DNA of 64,000 nucleotides from the NCBI GenBank assembly GCA_016286055.1, contig JAEERW010000005.1, forward strand, positions 186,001 through 250,000. The letters are read 5' to 3'. Positions 39,646 to 48,958 of the stretch are shown here, in pieces. Every line of letters begins with the position of its first letter. The first letter of the stretch is position 1. The DNA comes from Bacteroidales bacterium. GTDB lineage: Bacteria > Bacteroidota > Bacteroidia > Bacteroidales > UBA3824. The notes beneath the pieces are model-generated. The model saw nothing but the letters and a program-made list of their open reading frames with translations. It was not told the origin of the DNA and ran no database searches. A program made the translations under genes and the position numbers.

Positions 39646-40335
39646 CTACATATTCGCCAATTTCTCTGTGCCTATCAATGTTAATGTATCTCTTAACATA
39701 CAGATTAACAGTATAATACCGTAGCAATATGCGGCAATTTTGATTACTTGATTTTTTGGAACATCGGGGATATTTTTTACAAGAAAAAATGCCAACACGC
39801 CAAAATAAAGTACTTCAAATACACTAACATATTTCAAAATGCCAATCATATAAGCCTCTAAATTGCAGACATTTAAAAACGAAAGCACCGACAATGGAGA
39901 AATCTGCGTTTGAGAGTAACAATCATAATGAAAATGCATCGTTAGAAATGCAAAAATAGTTGATTGAACAAAAACCACAACTTCGGCATAAATTACACAT
40001 TTAAAGATTGTTTTAAAATTCTGACGTTTGGAGGCAATGTTAAAACCAAAGAATAATATCACACTTACAACGAGCATTGCTCCAAGACGTGTAATTCCCG
40101 CAATAAAACTTACAAAGGCAAATGCCTGCGTGGAATCGTATGTTTTGCGTTGCATCTCTTCTGGAACTCTATCACCTCCGGGACTAACGCTCATAATATT
40201 TTGATAATCTTCCCAAGTAATGTTTATGGTTTGAAAATAGCCTACAATGCCATACAGCACAAACAGCACTATCAAAACTATCAACGGTGTTTTAAAACTT
40301 TCTTTTTGTGTTGGTTGAATCATGTTCTCTTCCAT
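39646..40335 (-). CDS. Membrane protein of unknown function at the end of the efflux operon
   Basis: A protein of 229 residues with about five membrane helices (near 18-37, 70-98, 108-132, 160-185 and 195-218) and an extracytoplasmic loop with 'DRVPEEMQRKTYDS'. I do not recognise a family. It is on the same strand as, and 27 bp after, the HlyD-like gene at 40363, so it is likely the last gene of the exporter operon. Confidence 0.65.
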   Translation of the reverse strand: MEENMIQPTQKESFKTPLIVLIVLFVLYGIVGYFQTINITWEDYQNIMSVSPGGDRVPEEMQRKTYDSTQAFAFVSFIAGITRLGAMLVVSVILFFGFNIASKRQNFKTIFKCVIYAEVVVFVQSTIFAFLTMHFHYDCYSQTQISPLSVLSFLNVCNLEAYMIGILKYVSVFEVLYFGVLAFFLVKNIPDVPKNQVIKIAAYCYGIILLICMLRDTLTLIGTEKLANM

Positions 40336-40362
40336 ATTCTATGTATTTTTAGGGTTTATGAA

Positions 40363-41433
40363 TTATTTGTTTTCTTCTGATTTAATGAGCGTTGTGGAGT
40401 CTACGCCGGAGATGACTTCAACGTTGATGCCGTCGCTAACGCCGAGTTTTACAAATGTTTTTTGAATGTGACCTTTGTCGTCAACGGTGTTGAAATATGT
40501 GGAATCGCCACGATAAAAAACGTATTTTTCGTTGATTCCCCACACGCTGTCACGCTTGGCAATTGAGATTTTGCCCATTGCCGAACTTCCCGAATAAATA
40601 TGATGCGAATCAAGGTCGTTTTTGTTGATGGCGGCTTTAATTTCAAAGGTTACAATGCCGTTGCTGCGAGTGCTAACGGGCGCAATTTCGGTAACAACGC
40701 CACGAATTGTGGATTCACGGTCGGTGGCAGTGGTGATGTCGATGGCAGTGCCAATTTTCACCTTGTCGATGTCGTTTTCGGCAACCGAACCCACAAAATT
40801 CATAGACGCAAAATCTGCAATGCGGGCAATAATGCTACCCTCGCTGTATGTACCACGAGCCATTACCGAGCCGCCTTCTTTTACTGGAAGTTCTATGATA
40901 GTGCCGCTGTTGGTAGCGCTGATAATATTCGACACTTTGTTTTTAGATTGCTGACCTTCAACCATTTCTAACTCGGCAACAATGGTTTCGTGGTTCTTTT
41001 TCATCACCTCATAATCGGTTTGCTCTTGTTCAAATTCTTCCTTATTTACATAACCGTCTTTATACAGTTTTTGAGTGCGTTCAAACTGAATACGTTTGGC
41101 ATCGAGGCGACGGCGGCTAACTTCAATGTTATCTTTTAGTTGTCGCAGTTCGATAGGGTCTTTTACAAATTTTACGCATGCGAGAGCGCGACCGAGTTCT
41201 ACCTTGTCGCCAAGATTTACCATAAGTTTTTGCAAAGTACCTGATATATTGCTACGTACATCAATAACACGGTCGGGTTCGATATAACCCGAAATGGTAA
41301 GAGTTTTGTCGATACTTACACGCTGAATGGTTACAGTTTGGATATTTTCATTGGATTTTTTTACAGCCTTTACAATTACAAAGCCGAGCAAAAATACTAC
41401 TACACAAATGATTATGGTTCTTATTGTCTTCAT
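40363..41433 (-). CDS. HlyD/MacA-type periplasmic adaptor
   Basis: A protein of 356 residues with one N-terminal helix (about 5-25), a first half-lipoyl motif ('VRSNISGTLQKLMVNLGDKVELGRALA' pieces, about 60-88), a coiled-coil hairpin (about 95-155) and the second half-lipoyl and beta-barrel parts. It should link an inner-membrane ABC permease to the outer-membrane TolC. The gap to the permease gene upstream is 2 bp. It is the second adaptor in the cluster. Confidence 0.9.
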   Translation of the reverse strand: MKTIRTIIICVVVFLLGFVIVKAVKKSNENIQTVTIQRVSIDKTLTISGYIEPDRVIDVRSNISGTLQKLMVNLGDKVELGRALACVKFVKDPIELRQLKDNIEVSRRRLDAKRIQFERTQKLYKDGYVNKEEFEQEQTDYEVMKKNHETIVAELEMVEGQQSKNKVSNIISATNSGTIIELPVKEGGSVMARGTYSEGSIIARIADFASMNFVGSVAENDIDKVKIGTAIDITTATDRESTIRGVVTEIAPVSTRSNGIVTFEIKAAINKNDLDSHHIYSGSSAMGKISIAKRDSVWGINEKYVFYRGDSTYFNTVDDKGHIQKTFVKLGVSDGINVEVISGVDSTTLIKSEENK

Positions 41434-41435
41434 AG

Positions 41436-42635
41436 TTATTCAGATTGAAGGGCTTCGATCGGTTTCATTTCCGACGCCATAGTGGCAGGACGTAATCCCG
41501 AAACCAAACCCGCGATTAATAAAACTATCATACTAAAAAATGTGGTGGTAACATCAAGCGACGGGGCAACAACACTGTCAACTCCCATTGCATCTATCAG
41601 CATACCAATAAGTTCGAGCAACATCCACCCCACCGAAATGCCTATTGCACCAGCAATAAGGGTAATAACAATGGTTTCGCCAAGTATCAGATTTTTAATA
41701 CTTTGCGGAGTGGCTCCCACTGCCATACGCACGCCTATTTCTCTTGTGCGCTCGCGAACGTTTGCCACCATAATGTTGGCAATGCCGATAATGCCGCCAA
41801 CCAATGTGCTAACGCCTATAAACCACAGAAAATAACGCACATAGTTGAAAACTTGGTCGATAGATTCGAGACTCTCTTCGTAAGTTTGGAAAAACAGGGC
41901 ATTGTTGTCGCCGGGTTCAAAACCAAACCGCGAACCAAGAAAATTCTTAACTCTTTGTTTTACATTGTGGCTGCCGCTTGTATATATAAATTGATTGAAT
42001 TTTGGCGTGTTGTTCACCGCCGAGACATAACTGTCGAAGGGTGTTAACATTATTCTATCGTACATCAAAATAGAAAAAACGCCTACCACTTTAAACGCTA
42101 TATCATTGATAACTACATATTTGCCAAGAGGGTCTTTTTTATCGAAAAGCACATCGCGCATATAGGTAGAAATCATAACGTTTTTTTCGTGATTGGCAAA
42201 ATCATTGTGATTGAGCAATCTACCGTCAACAAGTTCGAGTTTTTGAACATTGAAAAACGGTTGGTCAACGCCGGCAATTTCAAAATTTCCGTAAGAATTT
42301 TCACTCCTGACATTTACAATCGAAGATGTAAAAGGCGAAATGCCGTCGATTTCGGGAATTGAAATGCAAAGGTCGATAATGTCTTGTTTTTCAAACTGTA
42401 CCACAGCACCTTCCACACCACCTTTCATAGGTTTTGTGATTGTGCGACCAACAACTTGTACCGAATTGTTTCGTTCGTTGGTAAGCAATTTGATAAGCGA
42501 CCCTTCCACGCAATTGCCCACGCCCACCAAAATCACCATCATAAAAATACCCCACGCAATGCCAATGCACGAAGATAGCGTCTGATTGGCGCGAACCCGT
42601 ATATGCTCTAATATTTCAGCCCAAAAATCTAACAT
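41436..42635 (-). CDS. MacB/FtsX-type ABC transporter permease
   Basis: A protein of 399 residues with one helix near the N-terminus, a large periplasmic MacB core domain (about 45-250) and three C-terminal helices with 'RTREIGVRMAVGATPQSI', the FtsX signature. It has no ATPase domain, so it must use a separate one; the ATPase at 48121 is the only candidate in this operon. The following adaptor gene is 2 bp away. Confidence 0.93.
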   Translation of the reverse strand: MLDFWAEILEHIRVRANQTLSSCIGIAWGIFMMVILVGVGNCVEGSLIKLLTNERNNSVQVVGRTITKPMKGGVEGAVVQFEKQDIIDLCISIPEIDGISPFTSSIVNVRSENSYGNFEIAGVDQPFFNVQKLELVDGRLLNHNDFANHEKNVMISTYMRDVLFDKKDPLGKYVVINDIAFKVVGVFSILMYDRIMLTPFDSYVSAVNNTPKFNQFIYTSGSHNVKQRVKNFLGSRFGFEPGDNNALFFQTYEESLESIDQVFNYVRYFLWFIGVSTLVGGIIGIANIMVANVRERTREIGVRMAVGATPQSIKNLILGETIVITLIAGAIGISVGWMLLELIGMLIDAMGVDSVVAPSLDVTTTFFSMIVLLIAGLVSGLRPATMASEMKPIEALQSE

Positions 42636-42671
42636 TGTTTCATAGTTTCAGTTTGATGATTTTTTCATTTT

Positions 42672-43970
42672 TTACCACCCCATTTCCTCGCCTTGATACC
42701 ATTTTACAAGCATGGCGCAGTACATACATTCGTAAACCGCTTGGGCAAGGTCGGATTGTGATTTCATATAACTGTTTTTGGATTCGTTGAATTCGGTGAT
42801 GGTGGATTTGCCATTTTCGTAACGCGCTTGGGCAAGGCGAAAGGCTGTTTCGCTGTTGGCGACGGCTTCGCGGGCGGCGGCAACTTTGGCGGCAGCGTTT
42901 TCGGCGTTGAGCGTAACTTGCTGAATATCTTTGTAAAGATTTTTGCGGGCAAGGTCGAGAGTATATTGCTGACTGTGCTGTTGTATCTTTACATCGCGGA
43001 CGTTGTTGCGTGTGCTAAACCTATTGAAAATAGGAATGTTAAGGTTAAGACTAATGTACTGACTAAAATTGTTATCTATCTGTTTGCTAAACGATTCGCT
43101 CGGCAAATTAGACGCTGTGTAATAATTGGTGCTCATTCCGCCGCTGAGGGTCAATGTGGGATAATATCCGCCTTTGGCAACCTTCAAATTGTATTCGGTG
43201 GCATCCAATCTAATTTCTTCCGCCTTAATCTCCGGACGGTCGTAGTTAATTGACAATGGATAATTGACAATTGACAATTGGGAGGTGTCGGGACGGGCAA
43301 TGGCGAAACTATCGGCAGAGGGTAATTCTAACAATTGAGAGAGGGTAAGCAAAGACAACTTGCGGGTGTTAATAGCCTGAGTATAAGTAAGAATACTATT
43401 GGCATGAGCGGCTTTTTGCTGGGCAAGTTCGGCTTCGGATGCCTTGCCGTTTGCCACAAAGGTCTCTAAACGAGAAACTTGCGCAAAGTCGATTTGGGTT
43501 TGACGGTAGGCAACATCCTCAATTTCCATATTGTAAAGAATTTGCACATAAGCCTGAGCCACTTGCAAACGGATGTCGTTTTTAACCTTTTCGAGGTCGG
43601 CGGACGATGCCGAGAGGTTCAACTTATTGAGTTCCACATTGTTTTTGCGTTGAAAACCATTAAACAATGTCATACTTGCACCCACGCTAAACGATGTGGT
43701 GCGGGTGTTGGTGTTGGAATATGTGTTGTTGGCAGTAAGTCCGCGACCAAACGAAAAATTCTGGCTTGCACTTGCGCTAACTTCAGGAAGATAAGCGTTT
43801 TGCGATGAGTTTAAACGAATTTCTTGACTCTCTAAACTCTGTTCAGATTTCTTAATCTGAATATTGTTTTCAACGGCATATTTGGTACATTCTTGCAACG
43901 TCCATTCGTGTTGTGCAGAGGCCGACGAAACCGTTAAAACCAATGAAATTATGGTAACAATTTTATTCAT
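42672..43970 (-). CDS. TolC family outer-membrane channel protein
   Basis: A protein of 432 residues, signal peptide ending 'SSASA'. It has two OEP repeats of paired long helices, the usual TolC plan. Between the repeats (about residues 231-243) the segment 'QLSIVNYPLSINY' is encoded by a 35-bp heptamer array (43246-43280), an apparent repeat insertion that keeps the frame open. The protein is the outer-membrane exit of the ABC exporter coded on both sides. Confidence 0.92.
   Translation of the reverse strand: MNKIVTIISLVLTVSSASAQHEWTLQECTKYAVENNIQIKKSEQSLESQEIRLNSSQNAYLPEVSASASQNFSFGRGLTANNTYSNTNTRTTSFSVGASMTLFNGFQRKNNVELNKLNLSASSADLEKVKNDIRLQVAQAYVQILYNMEIEDVAYRQTQIDFAQVSRLETFVANGKASEAELAQQKAAHANSILTYTQAINTRKLSLLTLSQLLELPSADSFAIARPDTSQLSIVNYPLSINYDRPEIKAEEIRLDATEYNLKVAKGGYYPTLTLSGGMSTNYYTASNLPSESFSKQIDNNFSQYISLNLNIPIFNRFSTRNNVRDVKIQQHSQQYTLDLARKNLYKDIQQVTLNAENAAAKVAAAREAVANSETAFRLAQARYENGKSTITEFNESKNSYMKSQSDLAQAVYECMYCAMLVKWYQGEEMGW
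43246..43280. repeat. Heptamer repeat array inside the tolC-like gene, 5 units
   Basis: TTAATTG, ACAATGG, ATAATTG, ACAATTG, ACAATTG: five 7-bp units of the same family as the array at 30411, inside an open frame. Confidence 0.85.
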
Positions 43971-44027
43971 ATTTGTTTATATTTTGTTTTGTTGTAGAGA
44001 CATCATAATATGGCGTCTCTACGGCAA

Positions 44028-45125
44028 TTATTCATTTATAATTTGTTGACCACGTAAAACTGCTGTGGTGTCGATTCCTGATTTTATTTCGATGTTTACA
44101 CCGTCGGAGAGTCCTGTGGAAACGCTTTTGAGGTCGTAGTTTTTCATTCCGTCGGTTTCGGTGCCGTTGGGAACGAGTACAAATGTGCTGTCGCCATCAA
44201 ACTCCAACACGCTTTCGGGAACCACCACCACGTTTTCCACTTTGGCAAGCACAATTTCGGCGTTGGCACTATAACCAGCACGTATTTTGGTTTCGCCGTC
44301 AACACGCACGGCAGCCTTAATTTCAAATTGGTTTGCGCCGTTGCTCTCGGTGGCTTTGGGCGAAATATACTCCAAAACAGCGTCGAAACTTACATCTTGC
44401 AATGCGCCGATGGTAATTTTCATTGGCATTCCCTCAACTAACTGACCTACTTCGGTTTCGTCGATGTTGCCACGGAAAATAAGGTCGTTCATATTGGCAA
44501 TGGTGGCAATAGTGGTGCCATCGTTAAACGAGTTGGAATTTATCACCGAGTTGCCCACTTTTACTGGAATATCAAGGATAACACCCGCAATTGTGGAACG
44601 AATCAAGGTGCTCGACGCGCTGGCGTTTGACTTTGAAAAACCTTCCTTAACTACCTGCAAAGCATCTTCGGCGGCAGATTTTTCTTCGCGAGCCTGTTTT
44701 AATGCCTGAGACGATTTTTCATAATCGTTTGCAGAAATAAGTTTCTGATTATAAAGATTTTCGTCGCGTTTAAAGTCGGTTTCTACTTGTTTAAGATTGA
44801 TTTCGGCAAGACGCAGACGACTTTCGGCACTTGACAACTGACCCATATCGGGAATCACAGTTATTTTTGCCAAAACATCGCCTTTGGCAACCTTCTGACC
44901 TGGGTCTTTGAGTATTTCGGTAATGATACCTGAAATTTGCGGTTTAACATTCACCTCGTTGCGAGGTTCTATTTTGCCGGTAACTATTGTTGATTTGCTA
45001 ACCGTTCCGAATGTTGGATGTACTTCCTCATATTCAATAACTTCGGGTTGCGATTTACTCCAAAGAAACACAAATGTTCCTATGAATATTAGCGCCAAAA
45101 TTGATAAGATTATTACTTTTTTCAT
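44028..45125 (-). CDS. HlyD/MacA-type periplasmic adaptor
   Basis: A protein of 365 residues starting at ATG 45125 (MKKVIILSI); an ATG at 45140 lies in the repeat array and is not used in my call. N-terminal helix (about 3-22), lipoyl half-motif 'VKPQISGIITEILKDPGQKVAKGDVLA' pieces, a hairpin of about 60 residues and the beta-barrel. It differs clearly from the adaptor at 40363. The tolC-like gene follows. Confidence 0.91.
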   Translation of the reverse strand: MKKVIILSILALIFIGTFVFLWSKSQPEVIEYEEVHPTFGTVSKSTIVTGKIEPRNEVNVKPQISGIITEILKDPGQKVAKGDVLAKITVIPDMGQLSSAESRLRLAEINLKQVETDFKRDENLYNQKLISANDYEKSSQALKQAREEKSAAEDALQVVKEGFSKSNASASSTLIRSTIAGVILDIPVKVGNSVINSNSFNDGTTIATIANMNDLIFRGNIDETEVGQLVEGMPMKITIGALQDVSFDAVLEYISPKATESNGANQFEIKAAVRVDGETKIRAGYSANAEIVLAKVENVVVVPESVLEFDGDSTFVLVPNGTETDGMKNYDLKSVSTGLSDGVNIEIKSGIDTTAVLRGQQIINE

Positions 45126-45131
45126 CTTAAT

Positions 45132-45166
45132 ATAATTCATAATTCATAATGCATAATGCATAATTA
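45132..45166. repeat. Heptamer repeat array left of the S23 gene, 5 units
   Basis: ATAATTC, ATAATTC, ATAATGC, ATAATGC, ATAATTA. Together with 45614-45648 it forms an inverted pair of 35-bp arrays around the four-helix-bundle gene. Confidence 0.88.
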
Positions 45167-45199
45167 GGCTACGCAAGAAATACATTATGATAGTTAATA

Positions 45200-45568
45200 C
45201 TAAATTTCTTTATTTCCAAATGTTGTTTTGACAATAGATGTCAGTAATTTTATTAATTCTCGGCAGTCGGAAAGCATACTTTCAGCCTCATTTTCCTTGA
45301 TGAACTTTGTTTCATACAACAATTCAAGCCAATATTCCGACTCACTTGATTCTTTAAGTGCAATGTTCATTTTAGCCCCAAAATCAGCCTTGGATTGACC
45401 TCTGATGGCTTCTTTGATATTTGCACCAATACTTGTTCCACTACGCAATAGTTGTTTAACCATAACAAATTCTTTTTTATTGTCTGTCAAATATTTGTAT
45501 AGGTTTATACATCTTATTGCAAACGCTTTGCTTTTGGTAGCAATTAAGTTTTCATCTGATGTTTTCAT
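45200..45568 (-). CDS. Four-helix-bundle protein (S23 / 23S rRNA intervening-sequence family)
   Basis: A protein of 122 residues from ATG 45568, with family marks 'KSKAFAIRCINLYKYL', 'VKQLLRSGTSIGANIKEA', 'DFGAKMNIALKESSESEYWLELL'. The S23 family was first seen inside 23S rRNA intervening sequences; free-standing genes are common in Bacteroidetes and their role is unknown. Here the gene interrupts an exporter operon and is flanked on both sides by five-unit heptamer arrays in inverted orientation, suggesting a mobile cassette. It lacks a visible promoter of its own. Confidence 0.9.
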   Translation of the reverse strand: MKTSDENLIATKSKAFAIRCINLYKYLTDNKKEFVMVKQLLRSGTSIGANIKEAIRGQSKADFGAKMNIALKESSESEYWLELLYETKFIKENEAESMLSDCRELIKLLTSIVKTTFGNKEI

Positions 45569-45613
45569 TGTATTTAATTTTTTTAATTCATTTCTAATTA
45601 ACACTCCGGATGG

Positions 45614-45648
45614 TAATTATGCATTATGAATTATGCATTATGCATTAA
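45614..45648. repeat. Heptamer repeat array right of the S23 gene, 5 units
   Basis: TAATTAT, GCATTAT, GAATTAT, GCATTAT, GCATTAA: the inverted counterpart of the array at 45132-45166, also exactly 35 bp. Confidence 0.88.
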
Positions 45649-45652
45649 CAAA

Positions 45653-46864
45653 TTATTCTTCCCGCATTGCGTCCACGGGTTTGATTGACATAGCACGGAG
45701 GGCGGGGGCAAGACCGGCGATGATGCCTAATGCGCTTACAGATGCTGCCGCGGCAAATGCTGTCCAAAAACCTATTTGAAAAGTTGCTGATGAACCGCTG
45801 GACGATACCGCTGTTTCAAAAATCTGCAACAGCCAAACTCCTGCCACTATGCCCATCAATCCTGATACAAGGGTGAGTACAACGCTTTCGCCAAGTATCT
45901 GAGTGATAATGTTTTTGGGCGTTGCACCAATGGCGCGACGTATTCCTATTTCGGTGGTGCGCTCTTTTACGGTTACCATCATAATGTTGCTAACGCCAAT
46001 GGCTCCGGCAAGCAGAGTGCCCACTCCCACCATAATAATAAGGATGTTGACACCTTTGAAAAGTCCGTCGATCATCTGAAACATCACCTCAGTATTGAAA
46101 GTCCAAACAGCCTGATTATCAGTAGGGTCAACGCTGTGCGCACGGGCAAGGGTTTCGCGGACTTTTGGGAGGACAGTGCTCATAACCACGCCCGGTTTGC
46201 CGGTGAGAGCCATCAGGTCGATACGGTTGCCACGGTTGTTGATTTGCTGCATCACGGTGATGGGCACAATCATAGTGGTTCCCGGGTTGGAGAGCAAAGA
46301 TGTTTCGTTGAAATCAACTCCAACTACCTGATAATAAACACCATTGACCTCTATTCTATTGCCGCACGGATTGCCGCCCAAAGGAAAAAGGTCGTTGTAG
46401 ATTTTTTTGCCAATTACACAAACTTTGCGTTTTTGAATAAGGTCCATTTGGTTGAGATACCGTCCGTAGCGCAATTTTGGTTGGTTAACGTATTGATAAT
46501 CTGGATCGTTGCCCATAATGCTAACCTCAGATTTGCGGTCTTCAAACACAGCGTTGCCACCACGCGAAAAGAGTATTGGCGAAACAACGCCAAGTTCGGG
46601 CACAGCCTTTTTAATACGCTGAATGTCTTTAAGTTCCATACTCCACCAACGACCCTTTCGGAAACCTTTGTATGGTTTGGTGGTGATGTCGCTCTCCACA
46701 ATGGCAGAATTGGTGGCAAAACCGTCGAAAGTGGTGCTCAAAAGGTGTTTCAAGCCCTCGCCGCCGCCTAACAGCACCACGAGCATAAACACACCCCAAT
46801 ATATTCCAAAGCCGGTAAGAAATGTGCGACTTTTGTTTCTTGTTAAACTATCTAACTCTATCAT
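45653..46864 (-). CDS. MacB/FtsX-type ABC transporter permease
   Basis: A protein of 403 residues: N-terminal helix (about 15-37), MacB periplasmic core, and three C-terminal helices with 'KERTTEIGIRRAIGATPKNI'. No ATPase domain. It begins 3 bp after the upstream permease gene, with which it may form a heterodimer. Downstream of it the S23 cassette separates it from the adaptor gene. Confidence 0.93.
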   Translation of the reverse strand: MIELDSLTRNKSRTFLTGFGIYWGVFMLVVLLGGGEGLKHLLSTTFDGFATNSAIVESDITTKPYKGFRKGRWWSMELKDIQRIKKAVPELGVVSPILFSRGGNAVFEDRKSEVSIMGNDPDYQYVNQPKLRYGRYLNQMDLIQKRKVCVIGKKIYNDLFPLGGNPCGNRIEVNGVYYQVVGVDFNETSLLSNPGTTMIVPITVMQQINNRGNRIDLMALTGKPGVVMSTVLPKVRETLARAHSVDPTDNQAVWTFNTEVMFQMIDGLFKGVNILIIMVGVGTLLAGAIGVSNIMMVTVKERTTEIGIRRAIGATPKNIITQILGESVVLTLVSGLMGIVAGVWLLQIFETAVSSSGSSATFQIGFWTAFAAAASVSALGIIAGLAPALRAMSIKPVDAMREE

Positions 46865-46867
46865 AAT

Positions 46868-48124
46868 TTAATTACTATTTAATGCTACAATCGGACGTAT
46901 ACGAGCCGCCTTGAAAGCGGGAATAAGACCCGCGATGGTGCCGGCTATGATGATTACAACCGTGGCTTCAATGCAGACGTCGAGACCCACAGTGGGGTTT
47001 ACAAAAATCGACTCTTCGCCCCATCCGAGGTCAAAGCCCGAACGTCCCAAGGTGCGGTCCATATATTCGTTGGCGCATACGCCCAAAAACATTCCTATAT
47101 ATCCAAAAATTGCCGTAATTGCCACACTCTCAACGATTATGAGTTTAAGAATAGACCACGGACGTGCGCCAATAGCCTTACGGATTCCAAACTCGCGGGT
47201 GCGCTCCTTAACGGTGATGAGCATAATATTTCCCACACCTACAATACCGCTGAGAAGGGTAAACAACCCCACAACCCAAAGAAACGTGCGGATGTAGCCC
47301 ACACCCTCTTCCATTGTCAAACTCTGCGTAAAACGGTTGCTGATCCAAATAGAACTCTGGTCGTCGGGAGCAGCCTGATGGTTGGCGTTGATACGCGAGC
47401 GGTAACGGCCTTCAAACTCCTCGTTGGCCTCCTCGGTGGGCAGACCGTGAAAAGTAAACTCGATACGACCTGCATCGTCGCCATAGTTGAAGATGGTCTG
47501 AATAGTTGAATATGAGGAGAATGCGTCGGCACGTCCGTTTTCATCGTCCTTAAAAATGCCAACCACACGAAAAGCAAACGAATTTAACTTAACCCATTTG
47601 CCCAACAACTTTTTATAATTGCCCGGGCAAAGGTCCTCAGCCTGCTTGTTGCTCACAACCAACACCTTGCGCTGCTCAGATACGTCGATGTTGTTGATAA
47701 AGCGTCCGCAGAGAAGTTCCATCTTGTTGATTTTGATATGATTAGGACCAACACCCGCAACCCAAGTGGTAATGTAGTTGTTGCCGTAAGCCACTGTGAT
47801 ATTGTTGGTGTAAAGCATTGCGCCCACCTCATCAACATTCTCGGTAAAATTTTTGGCGGTGATATCTATATCGCTGTTTTTTAGGCGGATATATCGTCCC
47901 TCTTTGAGACCGTTGAAAGGCTTGGAGGTAGTGCCGCCGTAAACAATCATTGAATTGGTGAGGCGTCGGTTCATTTGCTGCAACTGGGCGTTAATAAGTC
48001 CGTTGCCTGCGCCTAAAAGCGTGATAATCATAAAGATACCCCACGCCACAGCAAAACCCGTAAGTATAGTGCGGAGTTTGTTGCGCTGCGCCGACATCCA
48101 AACCTCATTAAAAATCTCTCTCAT
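46868..48124 (-). CDS. MacB/FtsX-type ABC transporter permease
   Basis: A protein of 418 residues of the same plan: helix near 15-37, periplasmic MacB core, three C-terminal helices with 'KERTREFGIRKAIGARPWSI'. Its start overlaps the stop of the ATPase gene by 4 bp, so both are translationally coupled and should form the transporter core. Confidence 0.93.
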   Translation of the reverse strand: MREIFNEVWMSAQRNKLRTILTGFAVAWGIFMIITLLGAGNGLINAQLQQMNRRLTNSMIVYGGTTSKPFNGLKEGRYIRLKNSDIDITAKNFTENVDEVGAMLYTNNITVAYGNNYITTWVAGVGPNHIKINKMELLCGRFINNIDVSEQRKVLVVSNKQAEDLCPGNYKKLLGKWVKLNSFAFRVVGIFKDDENGRADAFSSYSTIQTIFNYGDDAGRIEFTFHGLPTEEANEEFEGRYRSRINANHQAAPDDQSSIWISNRFTQSLTMEEGVGYIRTFLWVVGLFTLLSGIVGVGNIMLITVKERTREFGIRKAIGARPWSILKLIIVESVAITAIFGYIGMFLGVCANEYMDRTLGRSGFDLGWGEESIFVNPTVGLDVCIEATVVIIIAGTIAGLIPAFKAARIRPIVALNSN

Positions 48125-48840
48125 TTCATCATACCATTTATGCCAAACGGCGAGGCGTTGTGGTCGAGGTTTTCCTCAATTTTGCCTATGATGCCGTCTT
48201 TGATGTGGATAATTTTGTTGGTTTCGTTTGCCACGCCGCTTTCGTGCGTTACCACCACAATGGTCATTCCTTGGTCTTGGTTGAGACTTTTGAGCAACTG
48301 CATTACCTCTACCGAAGTTTTGCTGTCGAGTGCTCCTGTGGGTTCGTCGGCAAGAATAATCTGCGGCTTGGTGATAAGTGCGCGGGCAATAGCCACACGT
48401 TGACGCTGTCCGCCCGAAAGTTCGTTGGGATAATGATGCCACCAATCTTTAATGCCCAAACGGTCGAGATATTCCATCGCAAGGTTGTGGCGTTTTTTTC
48501 GGCTAACACCTTGATAATAAAGCGGAAGTTCCACATTTTCGACGGCGGTTTTAAAGCCAATCAGGTTAAACGACTGAAAAATAAATCCAATCATTTTGTT
48601 TCGGTATTCAGCCGCCTTGGTTTCGCTGAGGTCTTTGATGGGAACGCCTGCGAGGGTGTAAAGTCCTGAGTCGTAATTATCAAGAATGCCCAAGATATTA
48701 AGCAAAGTAGATTTGCCCGAACCCGACGCACCCATAATCGACACAAACTCACCCTCATTAACATCGAGGCTGATACCCTTCAACACGTGCAGCGGCTGCG
48801 CACCGTAGTAGGTTTTGTTGATGTTTTCTAAATGTATCAT
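48121..48840 (-). CDS. ABC transporter ATP-binding protein, MacB/LolD type
   Basis: A protein of 239 residues, with Walker A 'GASGSGKST' (about 37-45), signature 'LSGGQRQRVAIARAL' (about 142-156), Walker B 'IILADEPTGALD' and the H-loop 'VVVTHE'. It powers the permeases of the operon; typical cargo of this class are lipoproteins, peptides or macrolides. It is the first gene of the exporter operon. The 118 bp before it contain several AATGTTA-like words but no clear promoter. Confidence 0.95.
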   Translation of the reverse strand: MIHLENINKTYYGAQPLHVLKGISLDVNEGEFVSIMGASGSGKSTLLNILGILDNYDSGLYTLAGVPIKDLSETKAAEYRNKMIGFIFQSFNLIGFKTAVENVELPLYYQGVSRKKRHNLAMEYLDRLGIKDWWHHYPNELSGGQRQRVAIARALITKPQIILADEPTGALDSKTSVEVMQLLKSLNQDQGMTIVVVTHESGVANETNKIIHIKDGIIGKIEENLDHNASPFGINGMMK

Positions 48841-48958
48841 TGTTTTAATTTAATGCAAAATGTTAATGCACACATTTGACATAAATGTTGGCGAAATGTT
48901 ACAGTTTCAACCGTTAAAGAATGTTAAATTAATACATTAAAACCTGTTATATTAATGT

